Source: Topomyia yanbarensis (Eukaryota > Arthropoda > Insecta > Diptera > Culicidae). Taken from it: DNA of 64,000 nt. The notes below the pieces were generated by a model. It was not told where the DNA came from, made no database searches, and saw only the letters and a program-made list of their open reading frames with translations. Numbering within the stretch: the stretch's first letter is position 1; every line of letters begins with the position of its first letter. The DNA is taken from contig NC_080672.1 in NCBI RefSeq assembly GCF_030247195.1, positions 349,678,413 to 349,742,412 of the forward strand. Reading direction: 5' to 3'. A program made the translations under genes and the position numbers. Of this stretch, positions 1 through 12,654 are shown one piece after another.

Positions 1-2374
1 AAGTAAGCACAATAAGTTTTGTGTCAGTCTGTATCGCGTCAGATTCTTGTTGGTGGTTAATCTTGTTACTGGACCAACGACTTTGAATTGTATTGAATTT
101 TTCGACAATCTATTTGGAAAAAAGCTTCACATTCCTGCTACTGTGTGGCATTCTAGTCATCAGAACATCACTAGAATTGAAATTCTATAAGATAATTTTA
201 CTGTATTCAATTTTGTCGAAGACTACTAAACGATCAAAAATCATTCGTAGAAGTTAGTAAACTTCTAAAATTCTGAATTAGCATTGGGCCTATCAACACG
301 TGGTCTTCATAAATTTCCGCAAAGTGATGCGTTTCACGAAAAAAAGTTGAATTTTACTGAGTACTATGTTCGATAGGATTTTTTTAATAAAATGGCACTT
401 CTTATTTAATAAAATATTTTGGCTGAAAATTTTTTTTAATCCAGGGAAATATAATGTTAATATATTCAGAAAAATTACTGCATAAGGCAAAACAATCGAT
501 TGGATCGATTGCCTCTCGTTAACATAGTTGCAGATAATAAAAATATCGCTCTAGTGGTGTTTTGTTTATTAGAGTGCCACCTAGAGGCAAAAATGTGAAT
601 AAATGGTTCTTCTAATAGATCGTCGAAAAATCCCATGCGAATTTTAGTGACGTTGTTTCTGTAGCTAGAATTTATGAACGGATTGTTGTTCCGTGTGAGA
701 GCTTAGTAGTAGATTTTCAAAGTTATCGATTAAGTTAAAACTTTTACTTTTGCAACAAAAAATAGTAGATGAAATCATTGACGTTTGTCAAAAAAAATTT
801 ACCACAGCATCAAAATCTTCAAAATGTCAAACTATGCAGACGTACCCTTTACAACAAAACGAACTCACCGTTGTCGACATCTTGTTGGTTGGTAACTCTC
901 ATAACGCTACAGATTCGGTCAGATCGGTGTCATTCAAGGCAGACGAACGCCAGATTGCATCTCACTCGTATTCGATTTCTGCGCTATGTAATCAGGGTTA
1001 AGGTGTAAATTGTTGGCATCTCTCCAGAAGTCTGTTTCGACATTGCAAAGTGTATTAGCAATATTATCATGGCTGATGATAGTTTACTGTTCACAGTTTA
1101 CCTAGCATCAACGAAACAGAGCCATAACTGGCCCGTTCACCCTATGTCCCAACAGCTGCTCGTCTGTATGAACGAGAAGTTGGCGGTTGTACGGCTTCCA
1201 ACAGCGTGACTACGTGTTGGTATACACCATCAACGGCAGGATGAGCATCGTTTTGGGGCCTTCTTTTCAACGACGATGACGAGGACTTCAAGTGTGCGGA
1301 ACAAGAGAGAATCTGAAAATTGAGTCGGTGGTCGACGACGTTACCGAACCACCTTTCAGGCAGCCTTCCGCTGTTCTGCCAGTTCTCCGTGACACCCATT
1401 TTCCGAGCCGAGCACTTCTCCGATCTGAGGTACTGCCGCCTGGCAGAAAATGCCACCATTACCACCGCCGCCACCACCACCGCCAACCGAGGAAAGGAAC
1501 TCCGTCGTCAGCATGTCGGAAACGGACCGAGATGAAGTTGTAGCAGCAAAAACGCAGCAAATACGATATGAAAGCTGAAAACCCCGAAAGAATTTGTAAT
1601 ACACCGAGAAAATCATCATAATCTGCTCTCTTGGAATTTACCGCTCTTTCACCTCTTCTTTGTACGGACCGTGGCGGGCGGCACCGAGAAGCACTCCCAA
1701 AGCGGTACAAAGCGAAGACTCACTCACGTAAAATCCGATGGAGAAGGGATGCGGATGGTGTGATGATGGGATATGATATAGTCTTCCTTCTTCCGCCATT
1801 CATACAGAGATGAAATTGTGCACATTTGAAACTCGGCTCGGGGCTGATATACCGACGCCTATTTGGGTCTATACTGGGAAACTTTTCATAGCACTCAATA
1901 TACATCTCGTATGTATGTTTGTTTACAGCGATCATTCTCACAATTGAACATAGCAATACTGCATATAAATCTGTGGCATTGCATGGTAGGAATTATCTGA
2001 ATATGGAATGCGGTGGGTACGTGTCGCATAGAAACGTACGGAAATTCTAAAATCTGTATTATTTTGAAAATTTGCCTGATAATGAGAGCCATAAAAAATA
2101 CAGAGAAGATTGGATTATTAAAATTTTACATGTAAAATGCATAAATAACTATATTTTTTTAACTATTGGCGTTATCTCAAAATAAACCGTTTAGATCTCA
2201 GAGTGTAATGTGTCTTTGAAAACCGATAAAAGCAATATCTAAATTATTTGATCCATTTGAAATTACTTCGAGGGAATATCAATATATTTTTCTTTATAAA
2301 ATACTTCCTTAATAATACATGCATATTGGTTCTCTTTGTAACTTTTTTTAATTGTTTTTTTTCTCTCGTTACAG
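1..2374. other. upstream region, no gene recognised
   Basis: Mostly AT-rich sequence with stop codons in all frames. The part from about 1141 to 1720 is richer in G+C and has several overlapping open frames of 60-115 codons on both strands. None resembles a known protein, and a CCN/GGN trinucleotide run near 1450-1485 explains much of the openness. It could be a regulatory element or a non-coding exon; nothing in the sequence decides this. Confidence 0.3.
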
Positions 2375-2407
2375 CTACAACTATTCATGTGGAATTTACT
2401 AAAGCAG
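2375..2407 (+). other. candidate 33-nt microexon, gene unknown
   Basis: A long pyrimidine tract (about 2345-2370) ends in TTACAG at 2369-2374. Exactly 33 bases later comes AAGCAG followed by GTAAGT at 2408, a near-ideal 5' splice site. The 33-mer is a multiple of three and open in two frames: LQLFMWNLLKQ in one, and a frame reading TTIHVEFTKA in another. No neighbouring exon of the same gene is recognisable. It may belong to a gene that starts outside the window, be an untranslated exon of Gug 35 kb downstream, or be chance. Confidence 0.25.
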
Positions 2408-2791
2408 GTAAGTTGTAAAAATATAGCGTTTTCATTGCAGTATCAACTAAATATTGCCTAAAATTTATCTCTTCTTTTCACCACTCCTTTTCCGATGAAA
2501 TTACCATGGGCTCAACCCCTTTATCTCCTGAAATGATCATAGATATGTTCCGTACCAAATTTCACATTCATCAAAACACTATCATATGATTTATATAATA
2601 CTTAAAATAGCCCATAATTACGCAAAATATGTTTTTTATATAAAATTAACCGGACCATTGTGATGGTGTTTTCATGGGTTGATTCCATTTGAAACACTAT
2701 CAAAAAACTATGTAGTGATGAGTGAATTTAAACCCAGAGGAAGGGAATATTATGGTTTTTTGGTTGTTCAGGATGATTCCAAAAACTGTTC
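2408..2791. other. no gene seen
   Basis: AT-rich non-coding sequence between the candidate microexon and a small foldback element. No open frame, repeat relative or structural signal was recognised. Confidence 0.4.
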
Positions 2792-2944
2792 GCACACGCG
2801 GCGACAGGATACACACCACAAAAAAAATTAACTATGGATTTTATTGTACCTATTCCAACCTTGTTGCTATTGTCGCATTGGAGTAGCTATAACAAAATCC
2901 ATGGTAAATATTTTTTGTGGCGTGTGTCCTATCCCCTCGTGTGC
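2792..2944. mobile_element. 153 bp foldback MITE
   Basis: The two ends are inverted copies of each other over about 57 bp: GCACACGCGGCGACAGGATA on the left, and on the right the complement of GCACACGAGGGGATAGGACA. The arms leave only about 40 bp of loop. There is no coding capacity. The superfamily is not clear because no target-site duplication could be read. Confidence 0.65.
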
Positions 2945-3109
2945 ATGAAGCTTAATTGTCATAATTTCTTCATATACGCCCCTTCACGCAAATTAAGATG
3001 ACATGGTACATTTTTTAATTATTTTGGTTAATAAATGTTCTGTTATAGATGAAGTAGTGACACAAATTCAATTTTTCTCATATTGAGGGATTCCATGAGA
3101 AACCGGCCG

Positions 3110-5085
3110 ACCGCAAAATATGACCATCGTCGATTCGAACGAAACTTTGCAGGTGTGTTCGCTGTATGAATCTCCATGATATTCTCTGGCAATTGCAATA
3201 TTTTGATACAAGAGTAATTTTTCAAAAGGGCGTAAACGATTCTACGTGTATGAATTTCAATTTTTTTTGTTCGATTACTGTATTTTATACAGCAAAACTA
3301 TCTGAGAACAAGTTACAGGGAATGAATACTTCTGTCCGAAAAAATATACACTGAAAAAAATGTCATTTTTCAAAAAAACAAAAATTTATGATAAAAATTT
3401 AAATTGCAAAAAATCCATTTTTTTAATTTTTTTATATTTTGTTACCAAAACCTAAAGAGGAAAGAAACATTTTGAATGTGATTGCATGATGGAGAAAAAA
3501 TCGGTAAAAAAGTTTTTCTAACAATAACTTCGTACATGTTTTTAAATTTCATACTAATTGACATACAAAATTGTAATTTTATTACAGAATATAATTCTAA
3601 GCACCATTTAAAATCAAAATGCATTTAACAAAAATCTTCCAAAATGCGATAGTTTTCGAGATATTTGAAATTTTGCTACTTCAAAAACAATTAATTCGTG
3701 TAATCATGGAGAAGCTTTCAATAAAAAAGTTTTCCTAACAACAACTTTTGACATTTTTTTTATAATTCTTACTATTTGCAATCAAAAATACAATTTTCTT
3801 TTTGAATATGATTCTAAACGCCATTTTAAATCGAATGCTCTTAACAAAAATTTTCTAAAATGTAGTAGTTCTCGAGATATTTTAACTTTTGTTTTAACAA
3901 CTCAATTATTTTGTTTTATTACGACCTTTTCATACGTTAGTCGCGTTTCTCCATCAATAATAATAGGTTTTTCAAAAGGCCCGTAAACTTTCGTGCAACT
4001 TTCTCTTTGACATCAAGGCGATATTGTAAACCATTTGAAAGTTACATGAAAGCAACCAAAATATATTTCAACCATAGGGTCTGTTGACAAAACTATATAG
4101 CTGAATCATATGTTGGTTGTTTTCATGTAACTTTAAAATGTTTCACAATATCGCCTTGATGTCAAAGAGAAAGTTGCACGAAAGTTTGCGGGCCTTTTGA
4201 AAAACCTATTATTGTTGATGGATAAACGCGACTAACTTATGAAAAGGTCGTAATAAAACAAAATAATTGTGTTGTTAAAACAAAAGTTAAAATATCTCGA
4301 GAACTACTACATTTTAGAAATGTTTTGTGAAGAGCATTTCGATTTAAAATGGCGTTTAGAATCAATTTAGTATTCAAAAAGAAAATTGTATTTTTGACTG
4401 CAAATAGTAAGAATTATAAAAAAATGTCAAAAGTTGTTGTTAGGAAAACTTTTTTATTGAAAGCTTCTCCAGGATCCAAATACACTAAAAAGTTGCTTTT
4501 ACATCTTTAAAACGATAAACATTAAATTTTTGACATTTTTTGATGGGGTAACGCGAATAACTTTTAAAAAGAGCATAATTACACGAATTAATTGTTTTTG
4601 AAGGAGCAACATTTCAAATATCTCGAAAACTATCGCATTTTGGAAGATTGTTGTTAAATGCATTTTGATTTCAAATGGTGCTTAGAATTATATTCTGTAA
4701 TAGAATTACAATTTTGTATGTCTATTAGTATGAAATTTAAAAACATGTAGAAGTTATTGTTAGGAAAACGTTTTTACCGATTTTTTCTCCATCATGCAAT
4801 CACATTCAAAATGTTTCTTTTCTCTTTAGGTTTTTAGTAACCAAATATAAAAAATTTATATTTTTCAGACAGAAGTATTCATTCCCTGTAACTCGTTCTC
4901 AGATAGTTTTGCTGTATAAAATACAGTAATCGAACAAAAAAAATTTGAAATTCATACACGTAGAAACGTTTACGCCCTTTTGAAAAGTTGCTCTTGAGTC
5001 AAAATAATCTTATTACCTGTGGAAAATATTTAGTCTTGCATGACGGTGAAACGTGTAAAGTTTCATTGGAATCTAAGATGGTCGG
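3110..5085. mobile_element. 2 kb foldback element with arms of about 1 kb
   Basis: The sequence is a giant imperfect palindrome centred near 4085. Matching blocks include TTTATACAGCAAAACTATCT (near 3291) against its complement near 4905, the TTCAAAAGGGCGTAAACG block near 3219 against about 4970, and the CATCAAGGCGATATTGT block near 4012 against about 4145. The arms are AT-rich and non-coding. Outer ends are approximate. Single arms of the same family lie at about 5996-7711 (interrupted) and 35745-36150, so it is a dispersed foldback or long-TIR non-autonomous DNA element. Confidence 0.75.
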
Positions 5086-5154
5086 TCACGATTTTAAAGA
5101 TTTTCGGACGGATCTTCGTGGGATTCCTCTATTGCAGCAACAAATTTCCTGCAA

Positions 5155-5995
5155 AATTAGGCTAAGTTGGTTGACGGTACTGCAAACAGCTTCAAATAAT
5201 ATTACATGTATCAGTATGAATAATGGAATCTGGACCATCAACGTAATACTAGTTTGATGGTAATTCTCCATTTAATGCGTCAGCTAGGAAAATAGCGATT
5301 CATATTATATTGAACACAATTGTAACTTCATATTGATCGCTAACAGAAAGTTGCTTTAAAATATTGATCGCAATACGCCTTGATCGAGGAGACCGGGCCT
5401 ATTGAGCCGTTTTAATGTATCAGAATCAAAAATAAAATAGCATACACAAATAGAAAATCTCTCACGCGGATTGAATAAATAAACGAACTGGGTTACACTT
5501 TTCATCAATGCATATTTGTTTGCAACTTTAAAATAGGTTTCTAGGGAAGGTTTTCGCTTGTACGCATCCTCGTGATTCGTAACAATGAATTACTCTCAGA
5601 TTTAGTTTGCTGATGAGTGTTAATTTTGATGAAATTTGGCTTCACTGTCTCCTTGCCAAGTGCTGTATGTTTTTGCCTTTCTCCACCTTCATCTCATTTT
5701 TTTGTCGCTCTGTGCAGGATTGTCACAATATCTAATGTCTATCTCTAATATGTTGTCGTATACGAGTCAGAAGAAAAATTGACCTTTACTGAATAAATGT
5801 CAAATAATTGAGTTGTTTCTTTTTTTCGGCGAGATTTAAAAGCACATCGGAATATGCAAACAACCTAGCATACGCGACATATCAATGCCCGCACGATAAA
5901 AAGAACGCGCACTGTAACATACAAACACTCGAACTTTTCGCGATAATACAAAACCCGATCGCAAATGGGATCATCCCACAGTGTCTCTGGTAGGA
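5155..5995 (+). repeat. degenerate copy of dispersed repeat family A
   Basis: It starts with GGTTGACGGTACTGCAAACA, which matches the opening of the longer family A copies near 26150 and 31748. The block around 5380, CGAGGAGACCGGGCCTATTG, matches their CATCGAGGAGACCGAGAG block. It ends in the family's characteristic 'acatacaaacactcgaac...ttcgcgat' segment (about 5918-5945). It is heavily diverged and shows no coding capacity. Confidence 0.4.
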
Positions 5996-6617
5996 AATAT
6001 CACAAAAAATCAGTATTGCTGAAGTAATTCACTAATCGTAAGCTTAGACTCTTTCATCTGAGCATAACTTTTAAATGTTCTATCGGGGGTCTGGAACATT
6101 TTTTTAACAATTTGGTGATACATTTTTAAGATAGTTGTTCAATGAATAGTTCTTGTCAGAAATCTAATTTTTTTAAAAGGTTATTTTAGTGGACACATGG
6201 TTTAAATGTAATTGCATTATGAAGAAACTAGTAAAAAAGGTTTTCTAACGATAACTTTAAATATATTTGTAAATTTCATACAAATTGGCTGACAAAACTA
6301 CACTTTTATTATAAAATATGATTCTAAATGGCATTTCAAATCAAAATGGGCTTAACTAAAATATTTCAATATGTGATGCTTTTGCGAGATATTTGGAATT
6401 TTGTTTAAAAAAAGATTAGTTCTTGAAATTTTTCCCTTTTTATAAGTTATTCGCGTTTCTCCACCGTGAATTAGCAACAATCAAATGTTCATCGTTTTGA
6501 ATATGAAAAATATTTTTTATGGTATTTGGATCAGGGAGAATCTATCAATAAGTAAGTTGTTCTAATAACTTTTAGGATATTTTATAATTCATACTGTTTG
6601 CCGTCAAAAAAACCCGT
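5996..6617 (+). repeat. first part of an interrupted foldback-family arm
   Basis: The segment from about 6170 resembles the arm of the 2 kb foldback element: the 'ttttctaacgataactt', 'aaatttcata' and 'atgattctaaa...catttcaaatc' blocks recur in the same order. The copy continues at 7336, so 6618-7335 is a later insertion. Confidence 0.5.
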
Positions 6618-7335
6618 TTTAATGCACCTAGTGGTTCTATTGTGCCTTTCTCATTTATTCAAACTACGATTCCAGGGTTGGTTATGTTTAATATAATGGT
6701 GGAAACGTCTGTTTGATATTCAGTGCGATTTACACATACGTAGAATGAATCGACAGATACGAACTTGAGTGTGCTATGTGTGCTATGTGTGGACCCTGAA
6801 ACACTTGAAACCGGCGACGGATCCAGGAGGAGGGTTCGGGGGTTTGGACCCCGCCAAAAAAATTCACCTTGTTGAGAAATTTTAAATTAGTTTCTAAACT
6901 CAAAATCAAACGAAAACGAATGTCACTACTTCTGCTACTCGCTTCCATAGAATCGAAAGAAGAAGGGGCGTTGTCCTTATTGTTTTGCTTTGTGTGAATT
7001 TAGTAACGAAGGAGGCAGCGAAAAGACGAAGGTGAATTCAGTGAACTTCAACGTTCATTGAATGGGTATGAGAATTTTAGGCCCTGGGCCGCACTCTTAA
7101 ATCCGTAACTCCGGAACTCGGAATTTGATGAAATATGAAATTCAATAGCAGCCTATGAAATCGTTGTACCTTTCATTTGAGACTAAGTTTGATGAAATCG
7201 GTTCAGCCATCTCCGAGTAACCGATGCGCATATGCATATGACGTCGAATGCATATGACAGACGGCTCTCCGGGCCGGGATTGATTTGGCGATGTTTAGAG
7301 TGATTGCATAACCTTTCTATAGGAGAAAGGCAAAA
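6618..7335 (-). mobile_element. culicine interspersed repeat (family E), inserted copy
   Basis: The segment begins TTTTAATGCACCTAGTGGTT...TGTGCCTTTCTC and ends ATAACCTTTCTATAGGAGAAAGGC. Inside are the blocks 'tcagccatctccgag' and 'ctttcatttgagac'. I recognise this pattern as a repeat that is very abundant in culicine mosquito genomes, but I do not know an agreed name. It is non-coding. The foldback arm on either side resumes after it (CAAAAAAAC before, TTTTCTTTTTGAATATAATT after), so it inserted later. A related piece lies at about 33200-33860. Confidence 0.65.
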
Positions 7336-7711
7336 CTGTTTTCTTTTTGAATATAATTGTAACTGTCATTTCAAATCAAAATGCTCATAAAATTTCGAAG
7401 ATGTAGCAGTTTCCGAAATATTTTAATCTTTATTCCAACAAAAACAATTATTTCGTTTAGTTGTGACCTTTTCATAAGTTATTCAATTTCCTTGATCAAG
7501 AACAATAGATTTCCCAAAATGCTCATCAAATTTCCTGTATCTTATCTTTTGACATTAGGACGACATTAGGAGCCATTTAAAAACAATAAAATTATGATTC
7601 AACTATATAGTTTAATCGTCAGACCCTCTAACTCTAGTTGATCCATTTATTCATTGTTTTCATGTAGTTCTCAAATAGTTCCAAATATTGCCTACAGATT
7701 ACAAAGTTTGG
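7336..7711 (+). repeat. second part of the interrupted foldback-family arm
   Basis: This resumes with TTTTCTTTTTGAATATAATT and the following 'catttcaaatcaaaatgctc', matching positions near 3795-3845 of the 2 kb foldback element. The similarity runs on through the 'gaccttttcataagttatt' and 'ttttgacatta' blocks. It is non-coding. Confidence 0.5.
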
Positions 7712-8155
7712 CAAGTAATACAAATTTTAGAGTCAAGCGAGAGCAAGGATGTGAAATATACAGATCGGAAAACTAGAAGTGGCAGGGTCATTAGAAACAG
7801 TACTAAAATCTTGCTGACTTATCTTTTGTCTTCTGCTGGCAGGAGTCGAGCTTAGACAGTGTTACTACGCATCACTCAAGTCTACCAACATGTCCCACGG
7901 CAAAGACAGATTTGTCCCTCTTTACCGTCGGTTCTCATGGTAAAGAGGGACAAATCTGTCTTTGCCGTGAGACATGTTGGTAAACTTGAGTGATTCGTAG
8001 TAACACTGCCTAACCTCAACTCCTACCAGCAGAAGACAAAAGATTAGTCCGTAAGATTTTAAGCTTGTTTCTAATGACCCTGCCACTTCTAGTTTTCCGA
8101 TCTGTATTTTTCACATCCTTGCGCTCACTTGAGTACTATGGCTATAAATTTGCAA
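7712..8155. mobile_element. 440 bp hairpin MITE
   Basis: This is a near-perfect inverted repeat. GATCGGAAAACTAGAAGTGG (near 7763) pairs with its complement near 8083, and the arms meet at CCCTCTTTACC/GGTAAAGAGGG around 7915-7949 with a loop of only about 12 bp. Outer ends are approximate. There is no coding capacity. A single arm of the same family lies at 16937-17105. Confidence 0.75.
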
Positions 8156-8194
8156 TACGCATTGAACCGATTCCAAACTTTTGATGGGAAGTGT

Positions 8195-8650
8195 ATAATA
8201 AAGCGCTCCGGTAATCAAGTAAATATGTTCACACTTGCGAATTCATAAACGCTGTCTTAAATGCGGCTATACCAACGTCTGTTCCCTCGTGATCATGAAT
8301 CGGTCACGTCAGGAAGCCCTTACCAAGCAGCTTAAACATCAATTTCGTCTAAAAAAATAAACTTATATGTACTAGAATTTTCAGGATGCCATGGAACCAT
8401 TCTCTCAAAATCGCGGCTCCCGTGAACATTCAAAAGTCTAGGCAAGCGGTTACACGGTTATAGAAACGAATTTATACACGCGTAGTTACATACATGCGTC
8501 ACATAAACGCCCTCGCGATCGAACACGTTGACATACAAACGCTCGATACTCTCACGATCATTCACGCACACTTACTCCCGCGACTTTGCACACATGAAAA
8601 TGTCCTGGTGATTCACGAACCGTATGAATATCAAATGTTCTATAGAGATT
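8195..8650 (+). repeat. dispersed repeat family A, partial copy
   Basis: The segment has the family A core in order: 'cgtgatcatgaatcggtcacgtcaggaag', 'ttatagaaacgaatttatacacgcg', 'gatcgaacacgttgacatacaaacgctcgata' and 'gcacacatgaaaatgtcctggtgattc'. There is no protein-coding potential beyond chance frames. Confidence 0.6.
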
Positions 8651-8739
8651 CTTTGCTAAAATTAAATTTCGTTACTATTAATTGGTATTCAATCTTGTTT
8701 AGTATTGGGTATGAGAATAAGTTCTTACCCTTATCATAA

Positions 8740-9289
8740 ATATGTTGTGTAAGCATTTGTTTTGGGATTGTCAAATAATTTTTTGGATTTAGATTAGGGA
8801 GAAAAGTATATAATTTCACCTATTAATTCATTGCAAGCGGTCGCTTGCTTATCGTCTAAATGGAAGCGACTGCAATATGGCCGATAAGGCGCCAGAGAGA
8901 TAACAATACATCATAACTCTACTGTTTACTTACTATTGATTTAGTTAATACCCTAGATAACGCGCAGATCAATTCGTCTGTTCCCAAACCTATTATTGGT
9001 CGGTTGAACCTGACTGTCACTCCGTGACTGGTTTCGCTTTTAAGATTTTATTTAAGCAGTATATAAAAAAGTTTAAAATAATAATTTATCCGTTTTAAAA
9101 ATAATGTAGAATATACGTAAAAACACAATATTTCCATTGATTGAATGATAATTCCACTCATAACTTCGAACCACGACGGTTAAGGAAATGAAAATGATTT
9201 TTGTGTGCGAATTTGATCAAAAAGCCTTATACCTATAGAGTATAGCAAATCAATATAAACCAAACGACACTAATGCCAGAATTGAAGTA
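8740..9289. other. no gene seen
   Basis: AT-rich sequence without long open frames, splice-like signals or a repeat relative inside the window that I can identify. Confidence 0.4.
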
Positions 9290-9600
9290 AAAATTAAAGT
9301 CTTATGCTAAATCTCTCCTGAGCGGAGAAAAGTCTAGGTAAACACTGTTTTCTCTTAACTTAGGAGAAAATTGTTTTAAATCACATTCACGTGTTAAGGA
9401 CACAAAAGCTATAACTCAATTAGTTATGAAATTTACGTTTCGATTTCGTCTCATCAGAACCCGACACTAACTTAGTGATAGGACTAAGCTGGCACTGGAT
9501 TGACGCTAGCTCCAAAAACGAAAACATAATTGTGTTTCTGATTATACCCCTAGTCCTGCATGATGTCCAGCAAGAAAAGGACTTCTAATTAAGCTGATGA
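9290..9600 (+). repeat. dispersed repeat family D, copy 1
   Basis: The segment shares an ordered set of blocks with 31320-31570: 'cgatttcgtctcatcagaa', 'gacactaacttagtg', 'ggattgacgctagct', 'cccctagtcc' and 'tgatgtcc...gaaaaggac'. It is non-coding and its ends are not defined. Confidence 0.5.
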
Positions 9601-9609
9601 TAATCAATG

Positions 9610-11720
9610 AAGTCGAAAATTGGTTTGACTTTGCAAACATTTCGACGCAAAACTTGACCTTCTATATCGACAGACTTCGTAGACGATTCCAAGCAAGATA
9701 CTAATAAATTCAACCTGGTCGAGGCTCGAACGTATGTTTTATAAGACCAGCGTACCATACCAGGTCAGGGGCACACTTATCTATGAAATTAGGCACAATA
9801 TGAACATCTGCTTTTGGTACAAACAAAAAAATGAAAATTAAAACAGAAGTTGTGCATGCTCAACTCTAAACTTACTTTTATTATGAAATAAAAAACGAAT
9901 GTGCCATCGAACGAACATTCGTAAAATCATGTGTTCCTCCCACCAATATACACCGAGTATTAATTGCTTGTTCGATGCAATAAAAGAAAGGAAACAATAT
10001 TCCACATTGTCCTGATAAAATCTCTCGTTCGTTATTAATTCACTTCCGGCGATCAAAGCCAAACAACCCCATTAGTACCGTTTATGATATATACAGAGAG
10101 GCACCTACATACACACACACGCCCACACAGACGAAAACAGAGCACCGCAACAAGGATATGACATGACAACCCCATATCATAACCGCCATGCTATTAGCCA
10201 ACTGTACATGTGAAAGAACAAAAGCGAAAAAGGAGGTCGAAATGTGCCATACAATTAAAACAATGTGACAAATTTGAGACACAATCAACGGCGGCGGAAC
10301 TTGTTGGTCGGTCGGTCGGTCGATCGGGTTTGGGTGTTCCAACATATAATGTCCCGGCACAGCCCCCGAGCAATCAAAATCGCTTTTTGTCACCTTGGAG
10401 CAGAAAATTCGTCGAAACCCGTCTGCTGCCTCCGCTCCTCACCACTTACTACAGCCTCGCAGCGTCGGACGGGCCCACTGTAGAGCGTGGTTAAGAGGGA
10501 GGAACCTTAATTGAAAGCGATGTTTATTGAGCCATATGCTCACTTTACCAGCTTTTGATAACCTTCCGCCTGTGTTTGTGCCTGTGTGCTTGATTTCGGT
10601 ATAGAGGTAAACGCTTAGTGTCGTCGGTATGGAGAGTATTGCGGGGTGAGAGCGTGTTGCATGAACCGATGCAGAAACAATTTCAAAAACTTTTAATTTT
10701 ACCACAAGAAAACAACTACAATGTTCGAAATATGTTAAATGGTTGGCGTCCAGAACAGGTTAACCCACATGTTCTCCGAAACTGACTGTTTGTCTTTTTT
10801 TAATTCTTTAAAGTAATCTTCGTGTAGTGTCATTTGAAAATCATTTCTAGTTTTTTCATTAATAATCAAAGTTGACTATGGACATTTTTCCTGTTTCATA
10901 TAAAAAATAAAAATGTGGGAGGACCTCTTTCGGATACCAGCCATGCAAGTGTGTATCTCTTTGAACAATTTGTTCTTATTGAATTAAGAATTATTCAAAA
11001 AGCCATTTATGTCATCAAGTGCATTTTTGAATTCATTTAATAGATGTTTAGTTAATGGACTCTGACCGATAGGTTTGACTTACATGGTGCCACACTCTTC
11101 TAGTAAATTTGTTTATATTGGGTAAACACTCGACAGGTGCGTAAACAAGTGGTCAGTCGTGGCAATGTTCTCGGTTAGCGATTCTCAACATTTTCACTGG
11201 CTGGTACCACTTCAAATTTGAGCTTTGTCTGTGGTACACCTGGTCAGCTTTGTTTTTTTTTCTACCGATGATCATAAGTACTTTCCCCAGCGATCGTCAA
11301 ACGATGAGATAACATGGTTTCTCACAAGTCTCCTATCTCGGGTCTCCAGGCGAGTGTATGTCTATTGATGACATTTGGTCCTTAGACCGGTGATGTAAAA
11401 ATGAATAATTGATCGAAGGTCAGTTCCAATACGACTTTAATCTGACTAGTATCGATGATCACGGGTCAATAAGTGCTGAAGATTTCAAGTTCCATTATTG
11501 TCCGTGCATTTGATTATCATTTCCTTGTATTTCTCTTCGATGGTTGTCATTATCGCTCATTTTCACGCATTCTGCAAACAATCCAATATTAAAAAAGCAA
11601 TACATTCCTTGACCTACAATATTCGACGCTATCATAACTATTTGTACATATTACGTGTTATCATCACGGGTAACGAAAAATTCAACTCTAGGTTCCTAAC
11701 AAATATACGCATTCCTAAAT
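9610..11720. other. no gene recognised; one GC-richer patch
   Basis: Non-coding sequence. Bases 10081-10700 are GC-richer, with a CA-rich stretch (10103-10125), a GGTC tetranucleotide run (about 10303-10325) and several overlapping open frames on both strands that resemble no known protein. This patch could be regulatory DNA or an untranslated exon; I cannot tell which. Confidence 0.3.
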
Positions 11721-11730
11721 TTAAATTGGT

Positions 11731-12260
11731 AACAACACTCCCGATGGTCGGCTGTCCGAAGTTCAAGTTGATTCTGACGCAATTTATTCTCGATAGTCGG
11801 TAATCCAGAGTCAAAATATTTTATATCAAACTGTATATATTTATTCTAATCAATCAGTAAACTGTTCTGACATAATCAAATATAAAATATTTACAACACA
11901 AAATTATATTCTGAGTCGCATCACTTGCTTGAAGTGAGTCCTGATCTACACACTACTCAATCCGGGGTACTTATACTTATGGAAGTATCACCGAGTTGGG
12001 GCCTTCCGTTAAGTAAGTACCACATCAACACTTCTTTTCTAATATGCCAAATTACGGTAGTGATGGTCGTGATCCGCAATGGTCGCTCTCAGGCAGCGAG
12101 AACTACGTTTAAATTGGGACAATTGTTATTCCGAAACATTGTTCCTCGCGTAGTCTATGTGGGAATGAGAGTCATCAGTCTGCAATCTGCGAAGTGCACT
12201 ATGCTTACACAACGCAACGAATCAGGCATGAAATTGTCGATAATGAGAAGATTTGTATTC
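11731..12260 (+). repeat. dispersed repeat family B, copy 1
   Basis: The copy opens with AACAACACTCCCGATGGTCG and contains 'gtaagtaccacatcaacacttctttt', 'cgcaatggt' and 'gagagtcatcagtctgcaatct'. The same blocks occur inverted at 52500-53030 and partly at 21259-21470. The frame at 11925-12275 is open but corresponds to repeat DNA, not a host gene. The layout would suit an LTR plus leader of a retrotransposon, but I see no pol domain beside it. Confidence 0.55.
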
Positions 12261-12264
12261 CGCT

Positions 12265-12640
12265 TCATAAGTTGAATATTCCAACATATGCACTTGTCCA
12301 TGATCCTTCTGCCTATTAGGACTTCCGGACAGTTTTTTTCTGATATGTGCGAAAATATTATTTTGTAAAAGATACATTTTTTACGACCCAGAATTGAGCA
12401 GACCATGAGAACGGCCTGACTCCAAAAAACTTACTTTGAGAAATGCATAATAAAAACCAAAAACGACTCCTTTTTACTTTTCCGTTTCGGGAATAACTTT
12501 ATTTGTATAGAGTCAGGGTTACTTTGACCAAACATCCATGCTTCATAGCTGTGTTAGCGAGGTTTTGTAAAGCAGCGCTCGACTACAACTAACCCACGTA
12601 TTACGTAAACAAAGTGATGCGCGAAATCGAGAAATAACGA
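12265..12640. other. no gene seen
   Basis: Non-coding sequence between repeat B and a reverse transcriptase fragment. Nothing recognised. Confidence 0.35.
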
Positions 12641-12654
12641 AAAATTGACGGAAT

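Noticed and set aside
11731..12260. Family B as a host protein gene (116-codon frame)
   Set aside because: The same DNA recurs at 21259 and inverted at 52496 with different frame breaks, so it is repeat sequence.
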